Shown here: piece after piece, positions 11,354 to 21,882 of the stretch
How positions within the stretch are numbered: position 1 is the stretch's first letter
Layout: every line of letters starts with the position of its first letter
Source of the DNA: Topomyia yanbarensis
Taxonomy: Eukaryota > Arthropoda > Insecta > Diptera > Culicidae
Assembly (NCBI RefSeq): GCF_030247195.1
Contig: NC_080672.1
Span: 370,954,166-371,018,165 of the forward strand
DNA length: 64,000 bases
Direction: 5' to 3'
Position numbers and translations under genes: made by a program
The notes under the pieces: model-generated
What the model saw: only the letters and a program-made list of their open reading frames with translations
What the model was told of the DNA's origin: nothing
The model's database searches: none

Positions 11354-11740
11354 TAATGTAGCAAAAATGTGTGCTGAAGCCGTCTGCTACAAAATCGTGA
11401 AAGTTATTGACAGTTTCTATAAACAAACAAAATAATATCTTTTGACATCAATATGTACATATAAATAAAGCACATACCTTCAGTATAAATTTCCATTATT
11501 CCATATTCAAAACCAACAGTTTTACCGAAATCCAGCTGCATTTGAATAATACTGATATTTCGAGCACTCAATAAAAATATGAGCAAAATGCAATGGTTTA
11601 AGCTGTTTGGATATGTCAACACCTCAAATATGGAAATTTTGAAGCGTTTCACTTAAAATAGCATGCGGCAGCACAATCTGAAGGACAATATATGTACTAG
11701 AACCAAAAATACTACCATGCAATTTTCGACTTTTGGCCAG
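11354..11740. other. No recognised feature
   Basis: Sequence between the right ends of the two inner inverted-repeat pairs. No coding or repeat signature was noticed. Confidence 0.4.
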
Positions 11741-12102
11741 GTTTTTAGGCAAATCCGCCACTGTGCGCCACGAAAAAGGTTCTCAACACGCAGTAGTAAG
11801 CTGCATCTACAAGACTTTTATAGTAACTTTGCGTTATTTTTGATTTTTACTTAATGGAAATGTGCGATTTCGATGCAATTTTTTTCCCAAATCGATCCTT
11901 ATCTCAAAATAATTTTTAGAAAATTTAAAAAAACGATGTGGCGAAACCATTTTTTTCCTCATAATACACATTTCTCCAGTTGTGTCAAATATAAGAAAAA
12001 GAATTATAAACCTTTATGTTAAGCCGTGGGAGTCCGCAACAACGTAGGGTGATTTCGAAGGGGTTCGTGATGCGAAAAACGTTGAGAACCGCTGTTCTAA
12101 GC

Positions 12103-15057
12103 TGTCACTAAATGCAAATTTTTAGCTTGGAGTTTCATGGATTAAAATCTGGAACTCTGTCAGCCTCGGACACATAACGGTTAAATACGTTTTTTGAGCA
12201 TTTTACTGAACTCAATTTTGCGATTTTGTTTCCGGAACGTAAAATTTTTTACCTCGAACATTATGAAAAAGATTCCATCTTTGTGTGTGTGACTGTTATT
12301 TCTTCCCTACGTAGAAAACTTGCATCGACTTACCGAATTTCCATTACTGTATAAACTTTATGGATTAACATGCTAAAGTTCGCATCATCCTCAACACTAT
12401 CCGCTGTACATTCGCTTACTAATGGCAATCTGATTGCAGCAAAGCTATCCTAGGCCGGTACAGGTTCCCAATAAAGGAGGTTTAAAAGTTGAAAATTCAG
12501 CCTCCGCGCGGTTTGTGCACTACAACAAAAGGATGCTAATAGGCACAGAGAGAGGTAGGCCAGCTTGAAAATGGTTTGTTGATGATACAAGTTGTGGGTC
12601 TCTCTGAAGCCTGATGGGTGTGTGCGTGTGTGTACTCCGGATCCAAACGGTGTTGATGGCCGCAGTTGAATGCGGATTTAAAATCCGATGCTTTTAACAG
12701 GTTGCATTTATGGCAGGCATACAGAACCGGTCGGCTTCCTACTACTGGTTTGGGTTTCCGGTACCGAAACGTAATTTACGATTTCACCAAAATGGGTAAT
12801 TCCTCCCCATTTTCGGTTATAATGGGAATAATCTGCAAATCGGATTCCGATGTCAGCGCAGGCGGTCTACCAGCCGTAGACAGAGTTAATGGCAATAATG
12901 AAATGATGGAATGCTTTCTGGCAAATGATTCGCATTTGGGTTTGATCGCGCTGCTGAATGGAAATTGTATTCTAAGTACTGCTTTACGGGGAAATCTTGT
13001 AACTTGTGTGTTTTATTCGCTCGCGTTTGCGTTTTGCGTCAAACATCTGCATAAACTAATATTGAGTTTCGCAAACTAATTCCAAAACTAATGTAACTTT
13101 TTCACACTCATGGTGTGAAAGTCTCCGGTAGTAAGTTTTTGATTGGCATTCTCCCCTGATTGCACATTGACTCGCCGCCGTCAGCTGCTGGAGTGACGTC
13201 GTTGCATTTTGAATAAATAAACTGTTTTTCAGTTTTATTTTCTTCTGATTTTTCCACCACAACTCAAGTCAACTGCTACTGATAGTTGAAACCCTTAATT
13301 TGAGGGATCTCTACTTCTATTTCGTTATTGTGTTCGACAACATGTCCTAAGCTGTTTTCCCACACAAAAATCCCAGAATTCAATTCAAAAGCTTTCCGTA
13401 TCCGCTCAGCAGTGGCACACAATTCCATGATTGATCGCTTGATGATGGTGATGCTCGGTTACTGAGGTAACGCCGTATTTTCCGGTTTATGAAATACTGA
13501 TATTTTATACACGTCTTACCTTCGCCGCTTCGCTTTCCACGTCTCCAATTCCTACCGAACGGTATCGGTATATTTTCCGAGACGTTTATTTCCCAGTTCA
13601 ATAGCGGCGCTCGTTTTAGTTTACTCTTTGAACTCCTCAAGGATTGTGCGTGTGTGTGTTCTGTTTTTTTTTCTCTCTTGCAGCAAGCTTGTGCACAACA
13701 TATTTGCTGCTTCATCTTCCCAAAACAGGTCGTCCCGCCGTGTCCTGGGCGATATACAACACAACACAGTTTGTCCCCGGAGACACTCCGAGCGCGGGGG
13801 TTCCACGTTTCCACGTGGTCACTATGCGCCGGGCCTGGCACCTTGATGGTTGCCAACAATAACCAAAAAGAAGCAAAAAAAAATCAATAGATTTGAGATG
13901 AAGTGAAATGATATGGAAGGTAGGGGGGGTGATTGGTAGTGGAAGCCTCACGGATGGACAAATGACCCGTTGCTATTGATGTTGCCATCCGTCCTAGAAG
14001 CAGCCCGGCTTTGGTTCACCAGCCTGCCCGTCTCTGTCCGGAATTGAACGGTCAATATGCCTTCCGGCAATTTTGCTTTCTTTTCGGGAAATTTATCCGT
14101 CGCACATTGTTATTGAATTTCTGGTAATTGAATTTGGATCAAAACAAGGGCGGGTAAAAATGATACTGAGATCGTGGAGAAAATCGGGATAGAAAGTCTA
14201 GGTTCAATTATAAGACTTTTTTTAGCCTAGCCAAAATCATGCTCAGTATCTCTCTAAGAACAAGGTTTATACATTCCAATAGCGAACTGTTCACTAATCC
14301 TTGTGGATTGCCTGTACATGTGTTTTGCAGCTTTCCAACCTTTAGCAGATTATGTTGTTATAAGGGCTGTTCCAAATCCATCACAAGTGTTACACACAAT
14401 GTTACGTGATCATGTGTCTACACGAGAATATATCGCTAGTAAATAGCAACGGTTGAATGGAGGACACGAAACGCCTACATATAATTTTGAAATGCTCAAA
14501 ATGTGTGCATATAGAAGCTGGTAAACGTTTCTAAGGGATATCTCGATGAAATGTATCGCTTTCTGCGAGAGGTCGGTGCTATCTGTGAGCTCGTAGGTTA
14601 CGAGTAGGAATCTGGTGGGAGTCTGGATTATTTCAACATAATATTTCGAGCAGCAAAACCACAATTCGTGTAACAATAGCTATTCGAGATGAAGAATCGT
14701 GCCACTATGTGAACTTTGCATATTAGTCGTTTTAAATCCGCAGCTGAAAACGCGTTGCGTCAATCCTGGAATGTTTATTTTTTTGGACCGTTTATTAGCT
14801 TACCTGTCAATTGAAGGTTTGAATTTCGCACGTACTTTAATGTCTTTGTGATTTTCCAAAGCAGAACCATTGGCACATGGGGCTGGGGCCACGAGAGAAA
14901 AGATGAGTGGGTAATGTCAGTATCAAATAAATAATATGTCCCAGTACCCATCTTTCCCCTATTTTTCGAGAAACGAAAATATTTCCATTCCAATATTAGG
15001 ATTATTTCCTTTAACCCTTTGCGACGAAGTAATACAAATACGAAATACACAATGGCA
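12103..15057. other. Unrecognised, single-copy-looking sequence
   Basis: No transposon signature was seen. Plus-strand frame 12666-13079 (137 codons) and minus-strand frame 13380-13859 (159 codons) match nothing known to me, contain no domain, and have no clear splice or initiation context. A gtgtgtgtgt tract followed by a T-rich stretch and ctcttgcag (13644-13683) looks like a splice acceptor on the plus strand, but no coding exon clearly follows. It could be intron or regulatory DNA. Confidence 0.35.
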
Positions 15058-15305
15058 GCCATTTTTTACGAAATTTGCGAATCTTGTTACAATGAGCATA
15101 AAACTCGATTTACGACAGTTTTTAAGGTCACTGATTACAATTCTGATATCAGAATTCGAAAATTCAAAATGGAGCCTCCTAGTTACCATCATTTTTTACG
15201 AAATTTCCAAATTTTGTTACAGTCAGTATAAAACTCGATTCACGGGGGTTTTTTGGGTCGCTGATTTCGATTCTGATATTATAATTACAAATTTCAACGA
15301 CGCAT
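15058..15305. repeat. Two tandem units of a ~130-bp repeat
   Basis: Units start at attttttacgaaattt (15061 and again 15191, exactly 130 bp apart). Shared order: cttgttacaatgagc-like, ataaaactcgatt, gttttt, then a ctgatt-(t/a)-cgattctgatat-like block, then aaatttcaa. A third, isolated unit lies at 2020-2115. Confidence 0.7.
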
Positions 15306-16835
15306 AGCTTAGCTTCGCCGATTTCTATACGAGAAGACGTTCTGCGCACTCTTGCTACCTTCATTGATCACAAACTTTAACGTTCGTAAAAGGTATGATT
15401 AAAATTATTGCTTCGCTTGTTGACCTTTCTTACATCAGCGCTTTTATCGTCAAACTTCCCTTTTTTGTTTTCGAATTGGTGTCTTATCTCGCACAAATTC
15501 AATTTGAACTTTAGCGCCTTTTGGTACTTTAGTTCCGACGTTTGACAACCGGTGGCGCCCCAGTCTCTTCGCTATAGTATTATTATGCTCATGATGAAAT
15601 ATGGTTTACATGGTTACTAATAATATGGTGTATGCACTACTCAAAAGAATATAAAATTACTCAATGCAATTAAAAAAGGAATGTATTGCGAACATGATTT
15701 AACGAACTAAAAGCAAACCAATAAGCATGACAACAAAACATTCGTTGGTAGCTGGTTTTCGATCTTTCTCATGAACTGTCAATTTTTAAACCTCATACAT
15801 GATTGAAGTTATCATTCTACTCGGACAAGACCATGCGTTTTCCTCATGCACATTGATGGCCCTGTGCACTAGTTCCCTAGTTGGTTAAATAAACATAGAA
15901 AATAGTTTACTCAATCTAAAGAAATGTCAGCTCGTTTGACATCGCCCGGCGGATACGTGTTCCCTTTCAATGCTATCAAATCAGCGAGCATTTAAAATTA
16001 TATGCGGCTAAATATGTGCTATTTTCAATATAATAAAATGAAGCCTACTAGTTATTTGCAACGAAAGAAGAATGGAAAAAATAGTTGTATAACCATCCTT
16101 TTTCAAAGACGGTATTGTTGATGAATCGCGGACGAAACTAGCTGACCACTGCCACAAATGTTGACTAATACCATATGGTACAATAAAAGCTACAAGTTTG
16201 AAACCATACACTCTTGTTTTATCGAAACGGGATCCCTCCTATATTGAACTCTAAGAAATCTGTTTAAAATTTCAATTTACGGACAAACGCTAAGGCTAAT
16301 TGTGACGATTGGTTTTGAATGAGTTGCACCAGCAGTATTTACAGATTCGAGTAATTTCGATTATTCGTCTTGGAAGCAGTTTTAAACAAATTTTAGCTAT
16401 CGAAAAGGCATTTTAAATTGAGCATGGTGATTGAGGGATAATTTAAAGTGTACCATTAAAAGAGTGTCTATGGACGCCTATAACATAGCACCGATCGTTA
16501 GAAAAATAGCAACGGACCATATCTATTCTTGCAAACAGGATCAAAGGTTCTACCAAACATCTCTTAAGCTCAAGGGTTGCAAGATTCAACCATCTGTCAA
16601 CGAATTGGAATTTTATTAAATGTTTTTTTATGTTTGTTTCATTTAATAAAACAGAGAGTTTGGCTGTTGTGGAGATGGAAGTTGACTGTGTCACATCATC
16701 AATGTTACATAACGTGGAAATATATCTTGAAAAATTATAGGTTATACTTTTTTTCGAGCAAACGACCTTAGTTTCTTGAAAAATAACGGAAAGTTGGAGG
16801 CTTGGGACATTCAACAAGCTATATTCATAACAAAG
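15306..16835. other. No recognised feature
   Basis: AT-rich DNA without recognised coding sequence or repeat. Overlapping minus-strand (16443-16817) and plus-strand frames are short and unsupported. Confidence 0.4.
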
Positions 16836-16978
16836 TCATGGGTGCGTTTCGACTTCGTCTCATCAGAAACCGACATTAACTTATTGTCAGAATAGATTAG
16901 GAATAAGCTGACGCTAATCTTTCCCGACAATAAGTTAGTGTCGGTTTCTAATGAAACGAAGTCGAAACGCACCCATGA
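16836..16978. mobile_element. Hairpin MITE, short member of gcgtttcgacttcgt family
   Basis: A 143-bp near-perfect hairpin. The arms read tcatgggtgcgtttcgactt then cgtctcatcagaaaccgac, and continue through taacttattgtc. The arms are about 53 bp with few mismatches, closing on a short loop. It shares the arm core with the 256-bp element at 31424-31679. No convincing target duplication was found. Confidence 0.75.
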
Positions 16979-17039
16979 TTTTATTAAGTTAGGATTTGTG
17001 CCGTTCACATGCAAAGAGTGGTTTCACCAAATATTTACA

Positions 17040-17160
17040 CCTTTGGGAGAAACATTGGTGTTGTTGTTCCTTAGGGAGGAATATAGCATAGAGGTATATT
17101 CAATAAAAAATGATTGAAGAATAAAATACATATATGAATAAAAAATGATTGAATGAATTG
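17040..17160. repeat. Short dispersed and tandem repeat pieces
   Basis: ttccttagggaggaatatag followed by cata (from 17067) recurs at about 50175 as gggaggagtatagcata. Behind it, gaataaaaaatgattga occurs twice in tandem-like order (near 17100 and 17135). Confidence 0.5.
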
Positions 17161-17565
17161 AATTGAACTTCTCCTATCCTGACTAAGATCGCAAAGGTTC
17201 CGTTTGATTTTTTTCAGGAACTTGTGCCCGGTAGTTTTCTGGTTAACGGACCTACGGTTGCAATAAAGATTTCGCTTTTCAAGCTATAGGTACAGATATC
17301 ATGCCAAACTGGACATTTTTTTTGCGAATTTCGACAATTTCAAAATACTTGCTTATTTGCGTAACTCCAACCTGCTTGCTAAGAGATTGGGGTTCCACTT
17401 GAAACCACTACACTCTTAAAAATGTTTTTGCCACGAATAGTTAATTTTTGAGTTATGGTTTCTTCAGCAAAGTTAGTTTATAATATATTTCGCGCAATTT
17501 TCTCCTTAGTGTGGAAAAATTGAAATCGATTTTCTCCACTAATGAGAAATAAAGCATAGCCACTC
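17161..17565. other. No recognised feature
   Basis: No coding or element signature beyond ttcttcagcaaagtt-like wording that also occurs in the neighbouring foldback. Confidence 0.35.
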
Positions 17566-17620
17566 ATAAAACTTAGATTGCTCTTGTAGCATGCTATAAA
17601 ACTTCAATTGTTACTTGGGT
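17566..17620. mobile_element. Right half of a small MITE
   Basis: cataaaacttagattg through ctataaaacttcaattgtta then cttgggt matches the right part of the MITE at 35666-35762. The left half is not seen. The Transib-like foldback begins seven bases further on. Confidence 0.6.
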
Positions 17621-17626
17621 CCATTG

Positions 17627-19452
17627 CACAGTGGTCCAAATTCACAATTTAGGAAGACAAAAATGTTTGTAGTTAAACCTTACGTTTTAGAGCTATGATG
17701 TCTTCAGGACAAATACTTAGTATCGAATAGGCCATCTCCAGATGTAGATGGTATTAGGGTAGCTCTTATCGTCAGGGTGTTTCTGAATGTGAGGAGATAG
17801 AATATTACAGTCTTCAGCAATATTGTAAAGAAACTTATACCAAGCAACTTTGCCGAAGACGTCATAGTTGTATTTCCAAAGATTTTTATTTTATAGCTAT
17901 TTTAATTGAGCAACTTAGGGTGCTCCTAACAAAAACAGTTTTTTGCTCTAACTTTTTATTTTTCATAAACATTGTCTTCAGACAAGTTATAAAGCTCATC
18001 GAGACAAATTTTTTGATAATAGAAGAATTCAGATATCACTTTTGGAACCGAAGTTATGAGCAATATTGAATGAAAAATAGGCCATTTTACAATATTTATA
18101 TCAAAAATTTGGGGCAAACAAAAATATATTCTTCTTCTTGCATTTCAAAGAGAATACTTTCAGGCATGTTTAGAAAAAAAATTGCAAAGGTGATATTTCT
18201 TAAAAAAATTTAAAGTTTGAAAATTGTGATTTTACTGTTGGAAAATGCCTCAAATAGAGTCAAAATTTCTCAAATGGGCCACCCAAATTAGGTGATATCG
18301 CAATTTCGATGGAAGATCCAATTTTTTGGTAGTATGTGGCATTTCAACACCAAATCCAGATGGACACACAAAATTATTTTTTTGCATGTTAAACAGACAC
18401 AACACTTTGAGGAAATTCCTTAAAAAAATCGATCCGTGAATTTTACTAGAACACTAGCTCCACCTTTTATACACGGTCTCAACCATTCGTTTTCAAAAGG
18501 ATTATCCCTCAGGCTCAAAAACAATTTTTCACTAGTGGTCTATCACCGTATACTTGCGCATATCGTCGCTGTTAGGAGTGGGCGTAGCGTAGTTGGTAAA
18601 TCGATTGCCTTCCACGCAGCGCACCTGGGTTCGAGTCCCGACCCCGCACATAGGGTTAGAAATTTTTCATAAGAGATTTTTATAACCCGAATAGGCGAAT
18701 GACCTTAAGGTTAAAACCTCTACAATCGAAATTAAAAAAATACCACAAAAAATTGGATCTTACATCGAAATTGCGATATCACCTAATTTGGGTGGCCCAT
18801 TTGAGAAATTTTGAGTAGTAAAATCACAATTTTCAAACTCCATTTAATTTTTTTCAGAAATATCACCTTCGCAATTTTTTTTTTCTAAACATGCCTGAAA
18901 GTATTCTCTTTGAAATGCAAGAAGAAGAAATTATTTTTGTTTGCCCCAATTTTGGTTATAAATATTGTAAAATGGCCTATTTTTTATTCAATATTGCTCA
19001 TAACTTCGGTTCTCAAAGTGATATCTGAATTCTTCTATTATCAAAAAAAAATGTCTCGATGAGCTTTATAAGTTGTCTAAAGACACCGTTTATGAGAAAT
19101 AAAAAATAAGAAAGTTAGAGCAAAAAACTGTTTTTGTTAGGAACACCCTAAGTTGCTCAATTAAAATAGCTATAAAATAAAAACTTTTGGAGATACAACT
19201 ATGACGTCTTCGGCAAAGTTGCTTGGTATAAGTTCCTCTACAATGTAGCTGAAGACTGAAATATTCTATCTCCTCACATTCAGAAAATAATTTTTGAAGC
19301 ACCCTAACGATAAGAGTCACCCTAATACTATCTACATCTGGAGATAGCCTATCCGATACTGATTATTTGTCCTAAAGACATCCTGTCTCTAAAATAAAAG
19401 GTTTAGCCACAAACATTTTTGTCTTCCTAAATTGTGAATTCGGACCACTGTG
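17627..19452. mobile_element. Transib-like foldback element, 1.8 kb
   Basis: Seen: both ends read CACAGTGGTCC inward, flanked by identical cattg (17622-17626 and 19453-19457). The arms are about 710 bp each (17627-18336 and 18738-19452) with high inverse identity, around a loop that holds a tRNA-derived SINE. Known: Transib elements have CACWRTG-type termini and make 5-bp target duplications, and the V(D)J heptamer CACAGTG derives from them. Inference: a non-autonomous Transib relative. No transposase frame is present, so mobilisation would need a protein encoded elsewhere. The 5-bp site is not GC-rich, unlike typical Transib targets. Confidence 0.7.
18574..18738 (+). mobile_element. tRNA-derived SINE, Feilai-like
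   Basis: Starts aggagtgggcgtagcg. The internal RNA polymerase III promoter is intact: box A tagcgtagttg at 18585-18595 (fits TRGYNNARNNG) and box B gttcgagtc at 18629-18637 (fits GWTCRANNC). The body continues through taacccgaa and gaccttaaggtta and ends in an A-rich tail. It lies in the loop of the foldback element and so inserted after it, or travels with it. It is not a tRNA gene: no acceptor stem closes. Confidence 0.85.
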
Positions 19453-19619
19453 CATTGCATGTAAATTATGAAACAATCGCGTTTTTACGTTTCAATAACA
19501 GGACCTCGGACAAAAATAATGTTATCTACAATTATGTTCTATTTCCGTACGCCAGTATAGTGTTTTCATTAGTGGAGATATTTGTTTCCGTTTTGTTGAG
19601 TCACGGTTTCCGCCATATC

Positions 19620-20070
19620 ATCACCAAAGATATTTTCTGTACGTGAACTTGTTCACATCTTTATGAATATTATTCATAAAACCAACAGCTAACTGATGTT
19701 TTTATTCATTCTTGAACAGATTCATGATTTGTTACATTTTGATCATGATCTGTTTTTCGTAGTTGTGAATTAATTCACAAAATAAAAACATATTTTTTTC
19801 GTGAACTATTTTACTAACTCGAAATTCATGAATCATTGCATTCATTGTGAACTAGTTCATGATTCCTAATATATTGAGCATGATTCAATATTGTTCATGT
19901 ATTCGTGCACTTGTTCATGATTCCTAGTATAATAATCACAACTGACCATACGTCCTCATGTTGGCAAATGAATGGCAAATAGTTCACAAAACCGGAAAAT
20001 ATTATTCATGATGTGAACTGATTCATGCTTTTAGCGAATTATTCACGACTGACAATTCGTGCGGTCTGGC
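19620..20070. repeat. Degenerate ~100-bp satellite, segment 1
   Basis: Units built from gaactagttcatgattccta then gtatatt, attcacgactgacaattcgt and tcacaaaatcagg-like blocks, repeated with many changes. The same wording returns at 20990-21055 and 23035-23620. Confidence 0.65.
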
Positions 20071-20072
20071 CA

Positions 20073-20480
20073 TCAATCATCAAGTGTACCAGGAGGAGTG
20101 TCTTGAGAAAACTCTCCTGCCCTTTTTAAAGGAGCATCATGTGGATGGGAAGTACGTCTTCTGGCCGAACAAGGCGTCTTCCCAGTACGCCAAGAACACG
20201 CTGGAGTATCTTGAGCAGAAAAAAGATACCGAACCGTGCCGAAAGAAAGGAACTCGACCAACTTGCCCCCGTGCCGTCCCATTGAGGATTTTTTCGGCTC
20301 CCTCAGTGCTCTAGTATACAAAAATAATTTGCATGCCAAGGATACTAAGAGGTTGACCACCAGAATGCGGAATTATATTCGGAACATGGACGTCAGTGCC
20401 GTCCAGTGCTCTTGTGAGAGCATCGCGACTAATTTGCGTCGTACGCCTGACCAGGGCCCCTTCCCTGAATTCGTCGAAAT
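20073..20480 (+). pseudogene. mariner/Tc1-type transposase C-terminal fragment
   Basis: Known: these DDE/D transposases cut and paste at TA sites. Seen: QEECLEKTLLPFLKEHHVDG then KYVFWPNKASSQYAKNTLEY (20090-20210). After a frameshift comes KERNSTNLPPCRPIEDFFGS (20242-20300), then a C-terminal tail with LTTRMRNYIRNMDVSAVQCS. The second catalytic position, normally Asp in a WPDxAxxH context, reads Asn (20168-20170), and the nearby His reads Gln. The last catalytic Glu remains (20284-20286), about 38 codons away. The first Asp and the DNA-binding domain are absent and no inverted repeats are seen. It interrupts the ~100-bp satellite. Confidence 0.8.
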
Positions 20481-20574
20481 TTTTTGTTTTTGTTTTTTAA
20501 CTGTAAGACTGAAAATTTTTTCATATTTTATTGAACACACGTTAATGATATGAATTGTGTACTCAGAGTAACAT

Positions 20575-21060
20575 GACAATGTGAAATGATTCATGAAATT
20601 ATGACTGATTTGCGGTATCTTGTTTTGTGAACAATACCACGAACACGATAGGTGGCTCTAGTATGTATTTTTGTGCGCAGCGCGGTTTTCGTTTTCTGTC
20701 CGGATATCCCACTGAACCTTGTTAGATGAAAGACGATGCTCGACATCCTAATAGTTTACCTATAGCTACTTCCCGTACCTATTACTGGCGCTAGCAGCTG
20801 AACATAACTATATATTTCATGAATACGTGTATGAAATCAAAATAGATTTCACGAATACTGTTCCAAACTTTGCGAAAGGGAGCACGTGAAAATTTCATGG
20901 TGAATGGACAGAGTTGCATGGAATTGAAGGTGATTGGGAATGTCTTCTGAATATCACAAGTAATCAAGACAGATGGTGAATCATGTACTGGGAGTCGTGA
21001 GTCAGTTCACGATTCCTAGTATATGATTCAGTGAATAATATTCCATTCTATTTCTCTAGC
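20575..21060. repeat. Satellite-like remnants, segment 2
   Basis: Scattered attcatgaaatt, tcatgaatacgtgtatgaaat and gttcacgattcctagtatat pieces. The last (about 21010-21050) is a clear unit of the ~100-bp satellite. The stretch between (20640-20820) is unrecognised. Confidence 0.45.
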
Positions 21061-21107
21061 ACGAATGGTCACTCACAGCAACCTTTTGGTTTTTTAGTTG
21101 GATATTA

Positions 21108-21880
21108 GGGTGTCCCAAAATGACATCATGTTAAAAAAAATCGACAAATTTGTTTAATTTTAGTGATTTTCAAACCCGCTACGTGGCTATTAGTATACAA
21201 AATAATTAAAAAATCATCAAATGCTCATAAAAACCGATTCTGATGCAATAGAGGCAAGCGAAAAATGCCTTTTTTTCATTATTTTCCTTCTATTTTCCGA
21301 AAAAGATTATGCGAACTAAGCACACTTAAGTTGTTTTGTTTTGTAGAACAGTGTTATTTTTGATGAATATCATAAAATGTCAAATGGTTATTTAACAAAA
21401 ACTTAAATAACTCATACCCCATTGGCCGTAGCTATACACTTTCTTCGGCAAAATTAGGCCCCTATATTCGGTTCAACTGTATAAAATGTTTTCTATACTT
21501 TTAAAATTTTGTAGATACCCAGTTTTGAAGAAAAACTATTGAAAAACATCAAAAATTTCACTTTTTACTAAGTTTTAATGGCTCTGCCGCTCTTATAATT
21601 CAAAATTTGTACAAACTAACTATCCAAACTTCTCCATTAGGACCTTCAGAAAATAAAAAAAATGCTGAAAAAATCTAAGGTCATTCAGGAGCACTTCAAG
21701 AGGCATGCATTTGAAATTTTACCCAAAATCGGCCCATTTTTCAAAAAATCAAAATTCGCCACCAACAGGGAGCAGTTTAGCAAATTCTCTCCGAAGAAGA
21801 AAGTGCTCCAAATACTCTAACCTTTCATTTAAGAAGTGAGCCCGATGACTTTTTTAACATGATGTCATTTTGGGACACCC
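21108..21880. mobile_element. TA-flanked MITE, gggtgtcccaaaatgac family
   Basis: Inverted ends gggtgtcccaaaatgacatc followed by atgttaaaaaa match over about 31 bp on both sides. TA dinucleotides lie directly outside (21106-21107 and 21881-21882). At 773 bp and without any frame, it is a Tc1/mariner-type non-autonomous element. Confidence 0.85.
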
Positions 21881-21882
21881 TA

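Larger units (their letters stand above)
1967..11763. mobile_element. Second, nested hAT-like element ends
   Basis: Seen: starting at 1967, CAGTGGCGGATTT followed by tctctaaaaacctggcc-like sequence. The reverse complement from 11763 agrees at 31 of the first 34 bases. CAGTGGCGGA-type termini are typical of hAT elements. The 8-bp flanks fit only loosely (gccgccac against tgcgccac, 6 of 8, after a one-base shift), so the duplication has decayed or the left end was altered by the hairpin at 1935-1979. The interior holds no hAT transposase, only later insertions. Confidence 0.6.
55..12094. mobile_element. Outer hAT-like element ends enclosing a 12-kb composite
   Basis: Seen: the left end starts CAGTGTTTTTCAAC and the reverse complement of the right end starts CAGCGGTTCTCAAC, matching at 11 of 14 bases. 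They are flanked by ttctaaga (47-54) and ttctaagc (12095-12102), matching at 7 of 8. CAG-type termini plus an 8-bp duplication fit the hAT superfamily. No hAT transposase frame is visible; the interior is filled by other elements, so this would be a non-autonomous or gutted copy swollen by nested insertions. Alternative: two unrelated ends sitting by chance 12 kb apart, though the matching target site makes that less likely. Confidence 0.6.

Noticed and set aside
12666..13079. 137-codon plus-strand frame as a gene
   Set aside because: No domain, no similarity recognised, no splice context. It is kept only as part of an unrecognised block.
18580..18650. tRNA gene
   Set aside because: A and B boxes are present, but no cloverleaf with acceptor stem closes, and the sequence continues into a SINE body with an A-rich tail.
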